Below are positions 37,901 through 52,900 of a stretch of 64,000 bases of DNA, piece after piece. The stretch is from assembly GCA_030844895.1 (NCBI GenBank), contig JAUTDX010007410.1:62001-126000 (forward strand), written 5' to 3'. The stretch comes from Ambrosia x helenae. Lineage: Eukaryota; Streptophyta; Magnoliopsida; Asterales; Asteraceae. The notes under the pieces are model-generated. The model had not been told where the DNA came from. It searched no databases and was given only the letters and a program-made list of their open reading frames with translations. How positions within the stretch are numbered: the first letter of the stretch is position 1; each line of letters begins with the position of its first letter. The translations under genes were made by a program, and so were the position numbers.

Positions 37901-40900
37901 GGCTATAAAATTATTTCCAAGAGTAAGAATTTCCAGCCTTTATAAACTGTTGTTCAGTATTCTTTGACCTACAGCACCTGAATGTCCAACGAGACACCCA
38001 TTTTAGTTTGTTAATACTATAATTAGGCTTCTCCTATAAGGATAGGAGATTCGGGGTCCTGTGACTAACCCAATAAGGGTGTACATTAGGCTATAAAATT
38101 ATTTCCAAGAGTAAGAATTTCCAGCCTTTATAAACTGTTGTTCAGTATTCTTTGACCTACAGCACCTGAATGTCCAACGAGACACCCATTTTAGTTTGTT
38201 AATACTATAATTAGGCTTCTCCTATAAGGATAGGAGATTCGGGGTCCTGTGACTAACCCAATAAGGGTGTACATTAGGCTATAAAATTATTTCCAAGAGT
38301 AAGAATTTCCAGCCTTTATAAACTGTTGTTCAGTATTCTTTGACCTACAGCACCTGAATGTCCAACGAGACACCCATTTTAGTTTGTTAATACTATAATT
38401 AGGCTTCTCCTATAAGGATAGGAGATTCGGGGTCCTGTGACTAACCCAATAAGGGTGTACATTAGGCTATAAAATTATTTCCAAGAGTAAGAATTTCCAG
38501 CCTTTATAAACTGTTGTTCAGTATTCTTTGACCTACAGCACCTGAATGTCCAACGAGACACCCATTTTAGTTTGTTAATACTATAATTAGGCTTCTCCTA
38601 TAAGGATAGGAGATTCGGGGTCCTGTGACTAACCCAATAAGGGTGTACATTAGGCTATAAAATTATTTCCAAGAGTAAGAATTTCCAGCCTTTATAAACT
38701 GTTGTTCAGTATTCTTTGACCTACAGCACCTGAATGTCCAACGAGACACCCATTTTAGTTTGTTAATACTATAATTAGGCTTCTCCTATAAGGATAGGAG
38801 ATTCGGGGTCCTGTGACTAACCCAATAAGGGTGTACATTAGGCTATAAAATTATTTCCAAGAGTAAGAATTTCCAGCCTTTATAAACTGTTGTTCAGTAT
38901 TCTTTGACCTACAGCACCTGAATGTCCAACGAGACACCCATTTTAGTTTGTTAATACTATAATTAGGCTTCTCCTATAAGGATAGGAGATTCGGGGTCCT
39001 GTGACTAACCCAATAAGGGTGTACATTAGGCTATAAAATTATTTCCAAGAGTAAGAATTTCCAGCCTTTATAAACTGTTGTTCAGTATTCTTTGACCTAC
39101 AGCACCTGAATGTCCAACGAGACACCCATTTTAGTTTGTTAATACTATAATTAGGCTTCTCCTATAAGGATAGGAGATTCGGGGTCCTGTGACTAACCCA
39201 ATAAGGGTGTACATTAGGCTATAAAATTATTTCCAAGAGTAAGAATTTCCAGCCTTTATAAACTGTTGTTCAGTATTCTTTGACCTACAGCACCTGAATG
39301 TCCAACGAGACACCCATTTTAGTTTGTTAATACTATAATTAGGCTTCTCCTATAAGGATAGGAGATTCGGGGTCCTGTGACTAACCCAATAAGGGTGTAC
39401 ATTAGGCTATAAAATTATTTCCAAGAGTAAGAATTTCCAGCCTTTATAAACTGTTGTTCAGTATTCTTTGACCTACAGCACCTGAATGTCCAACGAGACA
39501 CCCATTTTAGTTTGTTAATACTATAATTAGGCTTCTCCTATAAGGATAGGAGATTCGGGGTCCTGTGACTAACCCAATAAGGGTGTACATTAGGCTATAA
39601 AATTATTTCCAAGAGTAAGAATTTCCAGCCTTTATAAACTGTTGTTCAGTATTCTTTGACCTACACCACCTGAATGTCCAACGAGACACCCATTTTAGTT
39701 TGTTAATACTATAATTAGGCTTCTCCTATAAGGATAGGAGATTCGGGGTCCTGTGACTAACCCAATAAGGGTGTACATTAGGCTATAAAATTATTTCCAA
39801 GAGTAAGAATTTCCAGCCTTTATAAACTGTTGTTCAGTATTCTTTGACCTACAGCACCTGAATGTCCAACGAGACACCCATTTTAGTTTGTTAATACTAT
39901 AATTAGGCTTCTCCTATAAGGATAGGAGATTCGGGGTCCTGTGACTAACCCAATAAGGGTGTACATTAGGCTATAAAATTATTTCCAAGAGTAAGAATTT
40001 CCAGCCTTTATAAACTGTTGTTCAGTATTCTTTGACCTACAGCACCTGAATGTCCAACGAGACACCCATTTTAGTTTGTTAATACTATAATTAGGCTTCT
40101 CCTATAAGGATAGGAGATTCGGGGTCCTGTGACTAACCCAATAAGGGTGTACATTAGGCTATAAAATTATTTCCAAGAGTAAGAATTTCCAGCCTTTATA
40201 AACTGTTGTTCAGTATTCTTTGACCTACAGCACCTGAATGTCCAACGAGACACCCATTTTAGTTTGTTAATACTATAATTAGGCTTCTCCTATAAGGATA
40301 GGAGATTCGGGGTCCTGTGACTAACCCAATAAGGGTGTACATTAGGCTATAAAATTATTTCCAAGAGTAAGAATTTCCAGCCTTTATAAACTGTTGTTCA
40401 GTATTCTTTGACCTACACCACCTGAATGTCCAACGAGACACCCATTTTAGTTTGTTAATACTATAATTAGGCTTCTCCTATAAGGATAGGAGATTCGGGG
40501 TCCTGTGACTAACCCAATAAGGGTGTACATTAGGCTATAAAATTATTTCCAAGAGTAAGAATTTCCAGCCTTTATAAACTGTTGTTCAGTATTCTTTGAC
40601 CTACAGCACCTGAATGTCCAACGAGACACCCATTTTAGTTTGTTAATACTATAATTAGGCTTCTCCTATAAGGATAGGAGATTCGGGGTCCTGTGACTAA
40701 CCCAATAAGGGTGTACATTAGGCTATAAAATTATTTCCAAGAGTAAGAATTTCCAGCCTTTATAAACTGTTGTTCAGTATTCTTTGACCTACAGCACCTG
40801 AATGTCCAACGAGACACCCATTTTAGTTTGTTAATACTATAATTAGGCTTCTCCTATAAGGATAGGAGATTCGGGGTCCTGTGACTAACCCATAAGGGTG

Positions 40901-43900
40901 TACATTAGGCTATAAAATTATTTCCAAGAGTAAGAATTTCCAGCCTTTATAAACTGTTGTTCAGTATTCTTTGACCTACAGCACCTGAATGTCCAACGAG
41001 ACACCCATTTTAGTTTGTTAATACTATAATTAGGCTTCTCCTATAAGGATAGGAGATTCGGGGTCCTGTGACTAACCCAATAAGGGTGTACATTAGGCTA
41101 TAAAATTATTTCCAAGAGTAAGAATTTCCAGCCTTTATAAACTGTTGTTCAGTATTCTTTGACCTACAGCACCTGAATGTCCAACGAGACACCCATTTTA
41201 GTTTGTTAATACTATAATTAGGCTTCTCCTATAAGGATAGGAGATTCGGGGTCCTGTGACTAACCCAATAAGGGTGTACATTAGGCTATAAAATTATTTC
41301 CAAGAGTAAGAATTTCCAGCCTTTATAAACTGTTGTTCAGTATTCTTTGACCTACAGCACCTGAATGTCCAACGAGACACCCATTTTAGTTTGTTAATAC
41401 TATAATTAGGCTTCTCCTATAAGGATAGGAGATTCGGGGTCCTGTGACTAACCCAATAAGGGTGTACATTAGGCTATAAAATTATTTCCAAGAGTAAGAA
41501 TTTCCAGCCTTTATAAACTGTTGTTCAGTATTCTTTGACCTACAGCACCTGAATGTCCAACGAGACACCCATTTTAGTTTGTTAATACTATAATTAGGCT
41601 TCTCCTATAAGGATAGGAGATTCGGGGTCCTGTGACTAACCCAATAAGGGTGTACATTAGGCTATAAAATTATTTCCAAGAGTAAGAATTTCCAGCCTTT
41701 ATAAACTGTTGTTCAGTATTCTTTGACCTACAGCACCTGAATGTCCAACGAGACACCCATTTTAGTTTGTTAATACTATAATTAGGCTTCTCCTATAAGG
41801 ATAGGAGATTCGGGGTCCTGTGACTAACCCAATAAGGGTGTACATTAGGCTATAAAATTATTTCCAAGAGTAAGAATTTCCAGCCTTTATAAACTGTTGT
41901 TCAGTATTCTTTGACCTACAGCACCTGAATGTCCAACGAGACACCCATTTTAGTTTGTTAATACTATAATTAGGCTTCTCCTATAAGGATAGGAGATTCG
42001 GGGTCCTGTGACTAACCCAATAAGGGTGTACATTAGGCTATAAAATTATTTCCAAGAGTAAGAATTTCCAGCCTTTATAAACTGTTGTTCAGTATTCTTT
42101 GACCTACAGCACCTGAATGTCCAACGAGACACCCATTTTAGTTTGTTAATACTATAATTAGGCTTCTCCTATAAGGATAGGAGATTCGGGGTCCTGTGAC
42201 TAACCCAATAAGGGTGTACATTAGGCTATAAAATTATTTCCAAGAGTAAGAATTTCCAGCCTTTATAAACTGTTGTTCAGTATTCTTTGACCTACAGCAC
42301 CTGAATGTCCAACGAGACACCCATTTTAGTTTGTTAATACTATAATTAGGCTTCTCCTATAAGGATAGGAGATTCGGGGTCCTGTGACTAACCCAATAAG
42401 GGTGTACATTAGGCTATAAAATTATTTCCAAGAGTAAGAATTTCCAGCCTTTATAAACTGTTGTTCAGTATTCTTTGACCTACAGCACCTGAATGTCCAA
42501 CGAGACACCCATTTTAGTTTGTTAATACTATAATTAGGCTTCTCCTATAAGGATAGGAGATTCGGGGTCCTGTGACTAACCCAATAAGGGTGTACATTAG
42601 GCTATAAAATTATTTCCAAGAGTAAGAATTTCCAGCCTTTATAAACTGTTGTTCAGTATTCTTTGACCTACAGCACCTGAATGTCCAACGAGACACCCAT
42701 TTTAGTTTGTTAATACTATAATTAGGCTTCTCCTATAAGGATAGGAGATTCGGGGTCCTGTGACTAACCCAATAAGGGTGTACATTAGGCTATAAAATTA
42801 TTTCCAAGAGTAAGAATTTCCAGCCTTTATAAACTGTTGTTCAGTATTCTTTGACCTACAGCACCTGAATGTCCAACGAGACACCCATTTTAGTTTGTTA
42901 ATACTATAATTAGGCTTCTCCTATAAGGATAGGAGATTCGGGGTCCTGTGACTAACCCAATAAGGGTGTACATTAGGCTATAAAATTATTTCCAAGAGTA
43001 AGAATTTCCAGCCTTTATAAACTGTTGTTCAGTATTCTTTGACCTACAGCACCTGAATGTCCAACGAGACACCCATTTTAGTTTGTTAATACTATAATTA
43101 GGCTTCTCCTATAAGGATAGGAGATTCGGGGTCCTGTGACTAACCCAATAAGGGTGTACATTAGGCTATAAAATTATTTCCAAGAGTAAGAATTTCCAGC
43201 CTTTATAAACTGTTGTTCAGTATTCTTTGACCTACAGCACCTGAATGTCCAACGAGACACCCATTTTAGTTTGTTAATACTATAATTAGGCTTCTCCTAT
43301 AAGGATAGGAGATTCGGGGTCCTGTGACTAACCCAATAAGGGTGTACATTAGGCTATAAAATTATTTCCAAGAGTAAGAATTTCCAGCCTTTATAAACTG
43401 TTGTTCAGTATTCTTTGACCTACAGCACCTGAATGTCCAACGAGACACCCATTTTAGTTTGTTAATACTATAATTAGGCTTCTCCTATAAGGATAGGAGA
43501 TTCGGGGTCCTGTGACTAACCCAATAAGGGTGTACATTAGGCTATAAAATTATTTCCAAGAGTAAGAATTTCCAGCCTTTATAAACTGTTGTTCAGTATT
43601 CTTTGACCTACAGCACCTGAATGTCCAACGAGACACCCATTTTAGTTTGTTAATACTATAATTAGGCTTCTCCTATAAGGATAGGAGATTCGGGGTCCTG
43701 TGACTAACCCAATAAGGGTGTACATTAGGCTATAAAATTATTTCCAAGAGTAAGAATTTCCAGCCTTTATAAACTGTTGTTCAGTATTCTTTGACCTACA
43801 GCACCTGAATGTCCAACGAGACACCCATTTTAGTTTGTTAATACTATAATTAGGCTTCTCCTATAAGGATAGGAGATTCGGGGTCCTGTGACTAACCCAA

Positions 43901-46900
43901 TAAGGGTGTACATTAGGCTATAAAATTATTTCCAAGAGTAAGAATTTCCAGCCTTTATAAACTGTTGTTCAGTATTCTTTGACCTACAGCACCTGAATGT
44001 CCAACGAGACACCCATTTTAGTTTGTTAATACTATAATTAGGCTTCTCCTATAAGGATAGGAGATTCGGGGTCCTGTGACTAACCCAATAAGGGTGTACA
44101 TTAGGCTATAAAATTATTTCCAAGAGTAAGAATTTCCAGCCTTTATAAACTGTTGTTCAGTATTCTTTGACCTACAGCACCTGAATGTCCAACGAGACAC
44201 CCATTTTAGTTTGTTAATACTATAATTAGGCTTCTCCTATAAGGATAGGAGATTCGGGGTCCTGTGACTAACCCAATAAGGGTGTACATTAGGCTATAAA
44301 ATTATTTCCAAGAGTAAGAATTTCCAGCCTTTATAAACTGTTGTTCAGTATTCTTTGACCTACACCACCTGAATGTCCAACGAGACACCCATTTTAGTTT
44401 GTTAATACTATAATTAGGCTTCTCCTATAAGGATAGGAGATTCGGGGTCCTGTGACTAACCCAATAAGGGTGTACATTAGGCTATAAAATTATTTCCAAG
44501 AGTAAGAATTTCCAGCCTTTATAAACTGTTGTTCAGTATTCTTTGACCTACAGCACCTGAATGTCCAACGAGACACCCATTTTAGTTTGTTAATACTATA
44601 ATTAGGCTTCTCCTATAAGGATAGGAGATTCGGGGTCCTGTGACTAACCCAATAAGGGTGTACATTAGGCTATAAAATTATTTCCAAGAGTAAGAATTTC
44701 CAGCCTTTATAAACTGTTGTTCAGTATTCTTTGACCTACAGCACCTGAATGTCCAACGAGACACCCATTTTAGTTTGTTAATACTATAATTAGGCTTCTC
44801 CTATAAGGATAGGAGATTCGGGGTCCTGTGACTAACCCAATAAGGGTGTACATTAGGCTATAAAATTATTTCCAAGAGTAAGAATTTCCAGCCTTTATAA
44901 ACTGTTGTTCAGTATTCTTTGACCTACAGCACCTGAATGTCCAACGAGACACCCATTTTAGTTTGTTAATACTATAATTAGGCTTCTCCTATAAGGATAG
45001 GAGATTCGGGGTCCTGTGACTAACCCAATAAGGGTGTACATTAGGCTATAAAATTATTTCCAAGAGTAAGAATTTCCAGCCTTTATAAACTGTTGTTCAG
45101 TATTCTTTGACCTACAGCACCTGAATGTCCAACGAGACACCCATTTTAGTTTGTTAATACTATAATTAGGCTTCTCCTATAAGGATAGGAGATTCGGGGT
45201 CCTGTGACTAACCCAATAAGGGTGTACATTAGGCTATAAAATTATTTCCAAGAGTAAGAATTTCCAGCCTTTATAAACTGTTGTTCAGTATTCTTTGACC
45301 TACACCACCTGAATGTCCAACGAGACACCCATTTTAGTTTGTTAATACTATAATTAGGCTTCTCCTATAAGGATAGGAGATTCGGGGTCCTGTGACTAAC
45401 CCAATAAGGGTGTACATTAGGCTATAAAATTATTTCCAAGAGTAAGAATTTCCAGCCTTTATAAACTGTTGTTCAGTATTCTTTGACCTACAGCACCTGA
45501 ATGTCCAACGAGACACCCATTTTAGTTTGTTAATACTATAATTAGGCTTCTCCTATAAGGATAGGAGATTCGGGGTCCTGTGACTAACCCAATAAGGGTG
45601 TACATTAGGCTATAAAATTATTTCCAAGAGTAAGAATTTCCAGCCTTTATAAACTGTTGTTCAGTATTCTTTGACCTACAGCACCTGAATGTCCAACGAG
45701 ACACCCATTTTAGTTTGTTAATACTATAATTAGGCTTCTCCTATAAGGATAGGAGATTCGGGGTCCTGTGACTAACCCAATAAGGGTGTACATTAGGCTA
45801 TAAAATTATTTCCAAGAGTAAGAATTTCCAGCCTTTATAAACTGTTGTTCAGTATTCTTTGACCTACAGCACCTGAATGTCCAACGAGACACCCATTTTA
45901 GTTTGTTAATACTATAATTAGGCTTCTCCTATAAGGATAGGAGATTCGGGGTCCTGTGACTAACCCAATAAGGGTGTACATTAGGCTATAAAATTATTTC
46001 CAAGAGTAAGAATTTCCAGCCTTTATAAACTGTTGTTCAGTATTCTTTGACCTACAGCACCTGAATGTCCAACGAGACACCCATTTTAGTTTGTTAATAC
46101 TATAATTAGGCTTCTCCTATAAGGATAGGAGATTCGGGGTCCTGTGACTAACCCAATAAGGGTGTACATTAGGCTATAAAATTATTTCCAAGAGTAAGAA
46201 TTTCCAGCCTTTATAAACTGTTGTTCAGTATTCTTTGACCTACAGCACCTGAATGTCCAACGAGACACCCATTTTAGTTTGTTAATACTATAATTAGGCT
46301 TCTCCTATAAGGATAGGAGATTCGGGGTCCTGTGACTAACCCAATAAGGGTGTACATTAGGCTATAAAATTATTTCCAAGAGTAAGAATTTCCAGCCTTT
46401 ATAAACTGTTGTTCAGTATTCTTTGACCTACAGCACCTGAATGTCCAACGAGACACCCATTTTAGTTTGTTAATACTATAATTAGGCTTCTCCTATAAGG
46501 ATAGGAGATTCGGGGTCCTGTGACTAACCCAATAAGGGTGTACATTAGGCTATAAAATTATTTCCAAGAGTAAGAATTTCCAGCCTTTATAAACTGTTGT
46601 TCAGTATTCTTTGACCTACAGCACCTGAATGTCCAACGAGACACCCATTTTAGTTTGTTAATACTATAATTAGGCTTCTCCTATAAGGATAGGAGATTCG
46701 GGGTCCTGTGACTAACCCAATAAGGGTGTACATTAGGCTATAAAATTATTTCCAAGAGTAAGAATTTCCAGCCTTTATAAACTGTTGTTCAGTATTCTTT
46801 GACCTACAGCACCTGAATGTCCAACGAGACACCCATTTTAGTTTGTTAATACTATAATTAGGCTTCTCCTATAAGGATAGGAGATTCGGGGTCCTGTGAC

Positions 46901-49900
46901 TAACCCAATAAGGGTGTACATTAGGCTATAAAATTATTTCCAAGAGTAAGAATTTCCAGCCTTTATAAACTGTTGTTCAGTATTCTTTGACCTACAGCAC
47001 CTGAATGTCCAACGAGACACCCATTTTAGTTTGTTAATACTATAATTAGGCTTCTCCTATAAGGATAGGAGATTCGGGGTCCTGTGACTAACCCAATAAG
47101 GGTGTACATTAGGCTATAAAATTATTTCCAAGAGTAAGAATTTCCAGCCTTTATAAACTGTTGTTCAGTATTCTTTGACCTACAGCACCTGAATGTCCAA
47201 CGAGACACCCATTTTAGTTTGTTAATACTATAATTAGGCTTCTCCTATAAGGATAGGAGATTCGGGGTCCTGTGACTAACCCAATAAGGGTGTACATTAG
47301 GCTATAAAATTATTTCCAAGAGTAAGAATTTCCAGCCTTTATAAACTGTTGTTCAGTATTCTTTGACCTACAGCACCTGAATGTCCAACGAGACACCCAT
47401 TTTAGTTTGTTAATACTATAATTAGGCTTCTCCTATAAGGATAGGAGATTCGGGGTCCTGTGACTAACCCAATAAGGGTGTACATTAGGCTATAAAATTA
47501 TTTCCAAGAGTAAGAATTTCCAGCCTTTATAAACTGTTGTTCAGTATTCTTTGACCTACAGCACCTGAATGTCCAACGAGACACCCATTTTAGTTTGTTA
47601 ATACTATAATTAGGCTTCTCCTATAAGGATAGGAGATTCGGGGTCCTGTGACTAACCCAATAAGGGTGTACATTAGGCTATAAAATTATTTCCAAGAGTA
47701 AGAATTTCCAGCCTTTATAAACTGTTGTTCAGTATTCTTTGACCTACAGCACCTGAATGTCCAACGAGACACCCATTTTAGTTTGTTAATACTATAATTA
47801 GGCTTCTCCTATAAGGATAGGAGATTCGGGGTCCTGTGACTAACCCAATAAGGGTGTACATTAGGCTATAAAATTATTTCCAAGAGTAAGAATTTCCAGC
47901 CTTTATAAACTGTTGTTCAGTATTCTTTGACCTACAGCACCTGAATGTCCAACGAGACACCCATTTTAGTTTGTTAATACTATAATTAGGCTTCTCCTAT
48001 AAGGATAGGAGATTCGGGGTCCTGTGACTAACCCAATAAGGGTGTACATTAGGCTATAAAATTATTTCCAAGAGTAAGAATTTCCAGCCTTTATAAACTG
48101 TTGTTCAGTATTCTTTGACCTACAGCACCTGAATGTCCAACGAGACACCCATTTTAGTTTGTTAATACTATAATTAGGCTTCTCCTATAAGGATAGGAGA
48201 TTCGGGGTCCTGTGACTAACCCAATAAGGGTGTACATTAGGCTATAAAATTATTTCCAAGAGTAAGAATTTCCAGCCTTTATAAACTGTTGTTCAGTATT
48301 CTTTGACCTACAGCACCTGAATGTCCAACGAGACACCCATTTTAGTTTGTTAATACTATAATTAGGCTTCTCCTATAAGGATAGGAGATTCGGGGTCCTG
48401 TGACTAACCCAATAAGGGTGTACATTAGGCTATAAAATTATTTCCAAGAGTAAGAATTTCCAGCCTTTATAAACTGTTGTTCAGTATTCTTTGACCTACA
48501 GCACCTGAATGTCCAACGAGACACCCATTTTAGTTTGTTAATACTATAATTAGGCTTCTCCTATAAGGATAGGAGATTCGGGGTCCTGTGACTAACCCAA
48601 TAAGGGTGTACATTAGGCTATAAAATTATTTCCAAGAGTAAGAATTTCCAGCCTTTATAAACTGTTGTTCAGTATTCTTTGACCTACAGCACCTGAATGT
48701 CCAACGAGACACCCATTTTAGTTTGTTAATACTATAATTAGGCTTCTCCTATAAGGATAGGAGATTCGGGGTCCTGTGACTAACCCAATAAGGGTGTACA
48801 TTAGGCTATAAAATTATTTCCAAGAGTAAGAATTTCCAGCCTTTATAAACTGTTGTTCAGTATTCTTTGACCTACAGCACCTGAATGTCCAACGAGACAC
48901 CCATTTTAGTTTGTTAATACTATAATTAGGCTTCTCCTATAAGGATAGGAGATTCGGGGTCCTGTGACTAACCCAATAAGGGTGTACATTAGGCTATAAA
49001 ATTATTTCCAAGAGTAAGAATTTCCAGCCTTTATAAACTGTTGTTCAGTATTCTTTGACCTACAGCACCTGAATGTCCAACGAGACACCCATTTTAGTTT
49101 GTTAATACTATAATTAGGCTTCTCCTATAAGGATAGGAGATTCGGGGTCCTGTGACTAACCCAATAAGGGTGTACATTAGGCTATAAAATTATTTCCAAG
49201 AGTAAGAATTTCCAGCCTTTATAAACTGTTGTTCAGTATTCTTTGACCTACAGCACCTGAATGTCCAACGAGACACCCATTTTAGTTTGTTAATACTATA
49301 ATTAGGCTTCTCCTATAAGGATAGGAGATTCGGGGTCCTGTGACTAACCCAATAAGGGTGTACATTAGGCTATAAAATTATTTCCAAGAGTAAGAATTTC
49401 CAGCCTTTATAAACTGTTGTTCAGTATTCTTTGACCTACACCACCTGAATGTCCAACGAGACACCCATTTTAGTTTGTTAATACTATAATTAGGCTTCTC
49501 CTATAAGGATAGGAGATTCGGGGTCCTGTGACTAACCCAATAAGGGTGTACATTAGGCTATAAAATTATTTCCAAGAGTAAGAATTTCCAGCCTTTATAA
49601 ACTGTTGTTCAGTATTCTTTGACCTACAGCACCTGAATGTCCAACGAGACACCCATTTTAGTTTGTTAATACTATAATTAGGCTTCTCCTATAAGGATAG
49701 GAGATTCGGGGTCCTGTGACTAACCCAATAAGGGTGTACATTAGGCTATAAAATTATTTCCAAGAGTAAGAATTTCCAGCCTTTATAAACTGTTGTTCAG
49801 TATTCTTTGACCTACAGCACCTGAATGTCCAACGAGACACCCATTTTAGTTTGTTAATACTATAATTAGGCTTCTCCTATAAGGATAGGAGATTCGGGGT

Positions 49901-52900
49901 CCTGTGACTAACCCAATAAGGGTGTACATTAGGCTATAAAATTATTTCCAAGAGTAAGAATTTCCAGCCTTTATAAACTGTTGTTCAGTATTCTTTGACC
50001 TACAGCACCTGAATGTCCAACGAGACACCCATTTTAGTTTGTTAATACTATAATTAGGCTTCTCCTATAAGGATAGGAGATTCGGGGTCCTGTGACTAAC
50101 CCAATAAGGGTGTACATTAGGCTATAAAATTATTTCCAAGAGTAAGAATTTCCAGCCTTTATAAACTGTTGTTCAGTATTCTTTGACCTACAGCACCTGA
50201 ATGTCCAACGAGACACCCATTTTAGTTTGTTAATACTATAATTAGGCTTCTCCTATAAGGATAGGAGATTCGGGGTCCTGTGACTAACCCAATAAGGGTG
50301 TACATTAGGCTATAAAATTATTTCCAAGAGTAAGAATTTCCAGCCTTTATAAACTGTTGTTCAGTATTCTTTGACCTACAGCACCTGAATGTCCAACGAG
50401 ACACCCATTTTAGTTTGTTAATACTATAATTAGGCTTCTCCTATAAGGATAGGAGATTCGGGGTCCTGTGACTAACCCAATAAGGGTGTACATTAGGCTA
50501 TAAAATTATTTCCAAGAGTAAGAATTTCCAGCCTTTATAAACTGTTGTTCAGTATTCTTTGACCTACAGCACCTGAATGTCCAACGAGACACCCATTTTA
50601 GTTTGTTAATACTATAATTAGGCTTCTCCTATAAGGATAGGAGATTCGGGGTCCTGTGACTAACCCAATAAGGGTGTACATTAGGCTATAAAATTATTTC
50701 CAAGAGTAAGAATTTCCAGCCTTTATAAACTGTTGTTCAGTATTCTTTGACCTACAGCACCTGAATGTCCAACGAGACACCCATTTTAGTTTGTTAATAC
50801 TATAATTAGGCTTCTCCTATAAGGATAGGAGATTCGGGGTCCTGTGACTAACCCAATAAGGGTGTACATTAGGCTATAAAATTATTTCCAAGAGTAAGAA
50901 TTTCCAGCCTTTATAAACTGTTGTTCAGTATTCTTTGACCTACAGCACCTGAATGTCCAACGAGACACCCATTTTAGTTTGTTAATACTATAATTAGGCT
51001 TCTCCTATAAGGATAGGAGATTCGGGGTCCTGTGACTAACCAATAAGGGTGTACATTAGGCTATAAAATTATTTCCAAGAGTAAGAATTTCCAGCCTTTA
51101 TAAACTGTTGTTCAGTATTCTTTGACCTACAGCACCTGAATGTCCAACGAGACACCCATTTTAGTTTGTTAATACTATAATTAGGCTTCTCCTATAAGGA
51201 TAGGAGATTCGGGGTCCTGTGACTAACCCAATAAGGGTGTACATTAGGCTATAAAATTATTTCCAAGAGTAAGAATTTCCAGCCTTTATAAACTGTTGTT
51301 CAGTATTCTTTGACCTACACACACCTGAATGTCCAACGAGACACCCATTTTAGTTTGTTAATACTATAATTAGGCTTCTCCTATAAGGATAGGAGATTCG
51401 GGGTCCTGTGACTAACCCAATAAGGGTGTACATTAGGCTATAAAATTATTTCCAAGAGTAAGAATTTCCAGCCTTTATAAACTGTTGTTCAGTATTCTTT
51501 GACCTACAGCACCTGAATGTCCAACGAGACACCCATTTTAGTTTGTTAATACTATAATTAGGCTTCTCCTATAAGGATAGGAGATTCGGGGTCCTGTGAC
51601 TAACCCAATAAGGGTGTACATTAGGCTATAAAATTATTTCCAAGAGTAAGAATTTCCAGCCTTTATAAACTGTTGTTCAGTATTCTTTGACCTACACCAC
51701 CTGAATGTCCAACGAGACACCCATTTTAGTTTGTTAATACTATAATTAGGCTTCTCCTATAAGGATAGGAGATTCGGGGTCCTGTGACTAACCCAATAAG
51801 GGTGTACATTAGGCTATAAAATTATTTCCAAGAGTAAGAATTTCCAGCCTTTATAAACTGTTGTTCAGTATTCTTTGACCTACAGCACCTGAATGTCCAA
51901 CGAGACACCCATTTTAGTTTGTTAATACTATAATTAGGCTTCTCCTATAAGGATAGGAGATTCGGGGTCCTGTGACTAACCCAATAAGGGTGTACATTAG
52001 GCTATAAAATTATTTCCAAGAGTAAGAATTTCCAGCCTTTATAAACTGTTGTTCAGTATTCTTTGACCTACAGCACCTGAATGTCCAACGAGACACCCAT
52101 TTTAGTTTGTTAATACTATAATTAGGCTTCTCCTATAAGGATAGGAGATTCGGGGTCCTGTGACTAACCCAATAAGGGTGTACATTAGGCTATAAAATTA
52201 TTTCCAAGAGTAAGAATTTCCAGCCTTTATAAACTGTTGTTCAGTATTCTTTGACCTACAGCACCTGAATGTCCAACGAGACACCCATTTTAGTTTGTTA
52301 ATACTATAATTAGGCTTCTCCTATAAGGATAGGAGATTCGGGTCCTGTGACTAACCCAATAAGGGTGTACATTAGGCTATAAAATTATTTCCAAGAGTAA
52401 GAATTTCCAGCCTTTATAAACTGTTGTTCAGTATTCTTTGACCTACAGCACCTGAATGTCCAACGAGACACCCATTTTAGTTTGTTAATACTATAATTAG
52501 GCTTCTCCTATAAGGATAGGAGATTCGGGGTCCTGTGACTAACCCAATAAGGGTGTACATTAGGCTATAAAATTATTTCCAAGAGTAAGAATTTCCAGCC
52601 TTTATAAACTGTTGTTCAGTATTCTTTGACCTACAGCACCTGAATGTCCAACGAGACACCCATTTTAGTTTGTTAATACTATAATTAGGCTTCTCCTATA
52701 AGGATAGGAGATTCGGGGTCCTGTGACTAACCCAATAAGGGTGTACATTAGGCTATAAAATTATTTCCAAGAGTAAGAATTTCCAGCCTTTATAAACTGT
52801 TGTTCAGTATTCTTTGACCTACAGCACCTGAATGTCCAACGAGACACCCATTTTAGTTTGTTAATACTATAATTAGGCTTCTCCTATAAGGATAGGAGAT

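Larger units (their letters stand above)
1..49392. repeat. Large palindrome (inverted arrays), arms at least 24.66 kb
   Basis: 1-24664 is the inverted copy of about 24733-49392, with a 68-bp spacer (24665-24732). Apart from the sparse variants listed elsewhere the two arms are complementary base for base. The right array continues in the same orientation for another 14.6 kb, so the arm lengths seen are limited by the window. Because both arms are tandem repeats, pairing can also slip by any number of units. Such structures are prone to hairpin formation, breakage and intrachromosomal exchange. Confidence 0.93.
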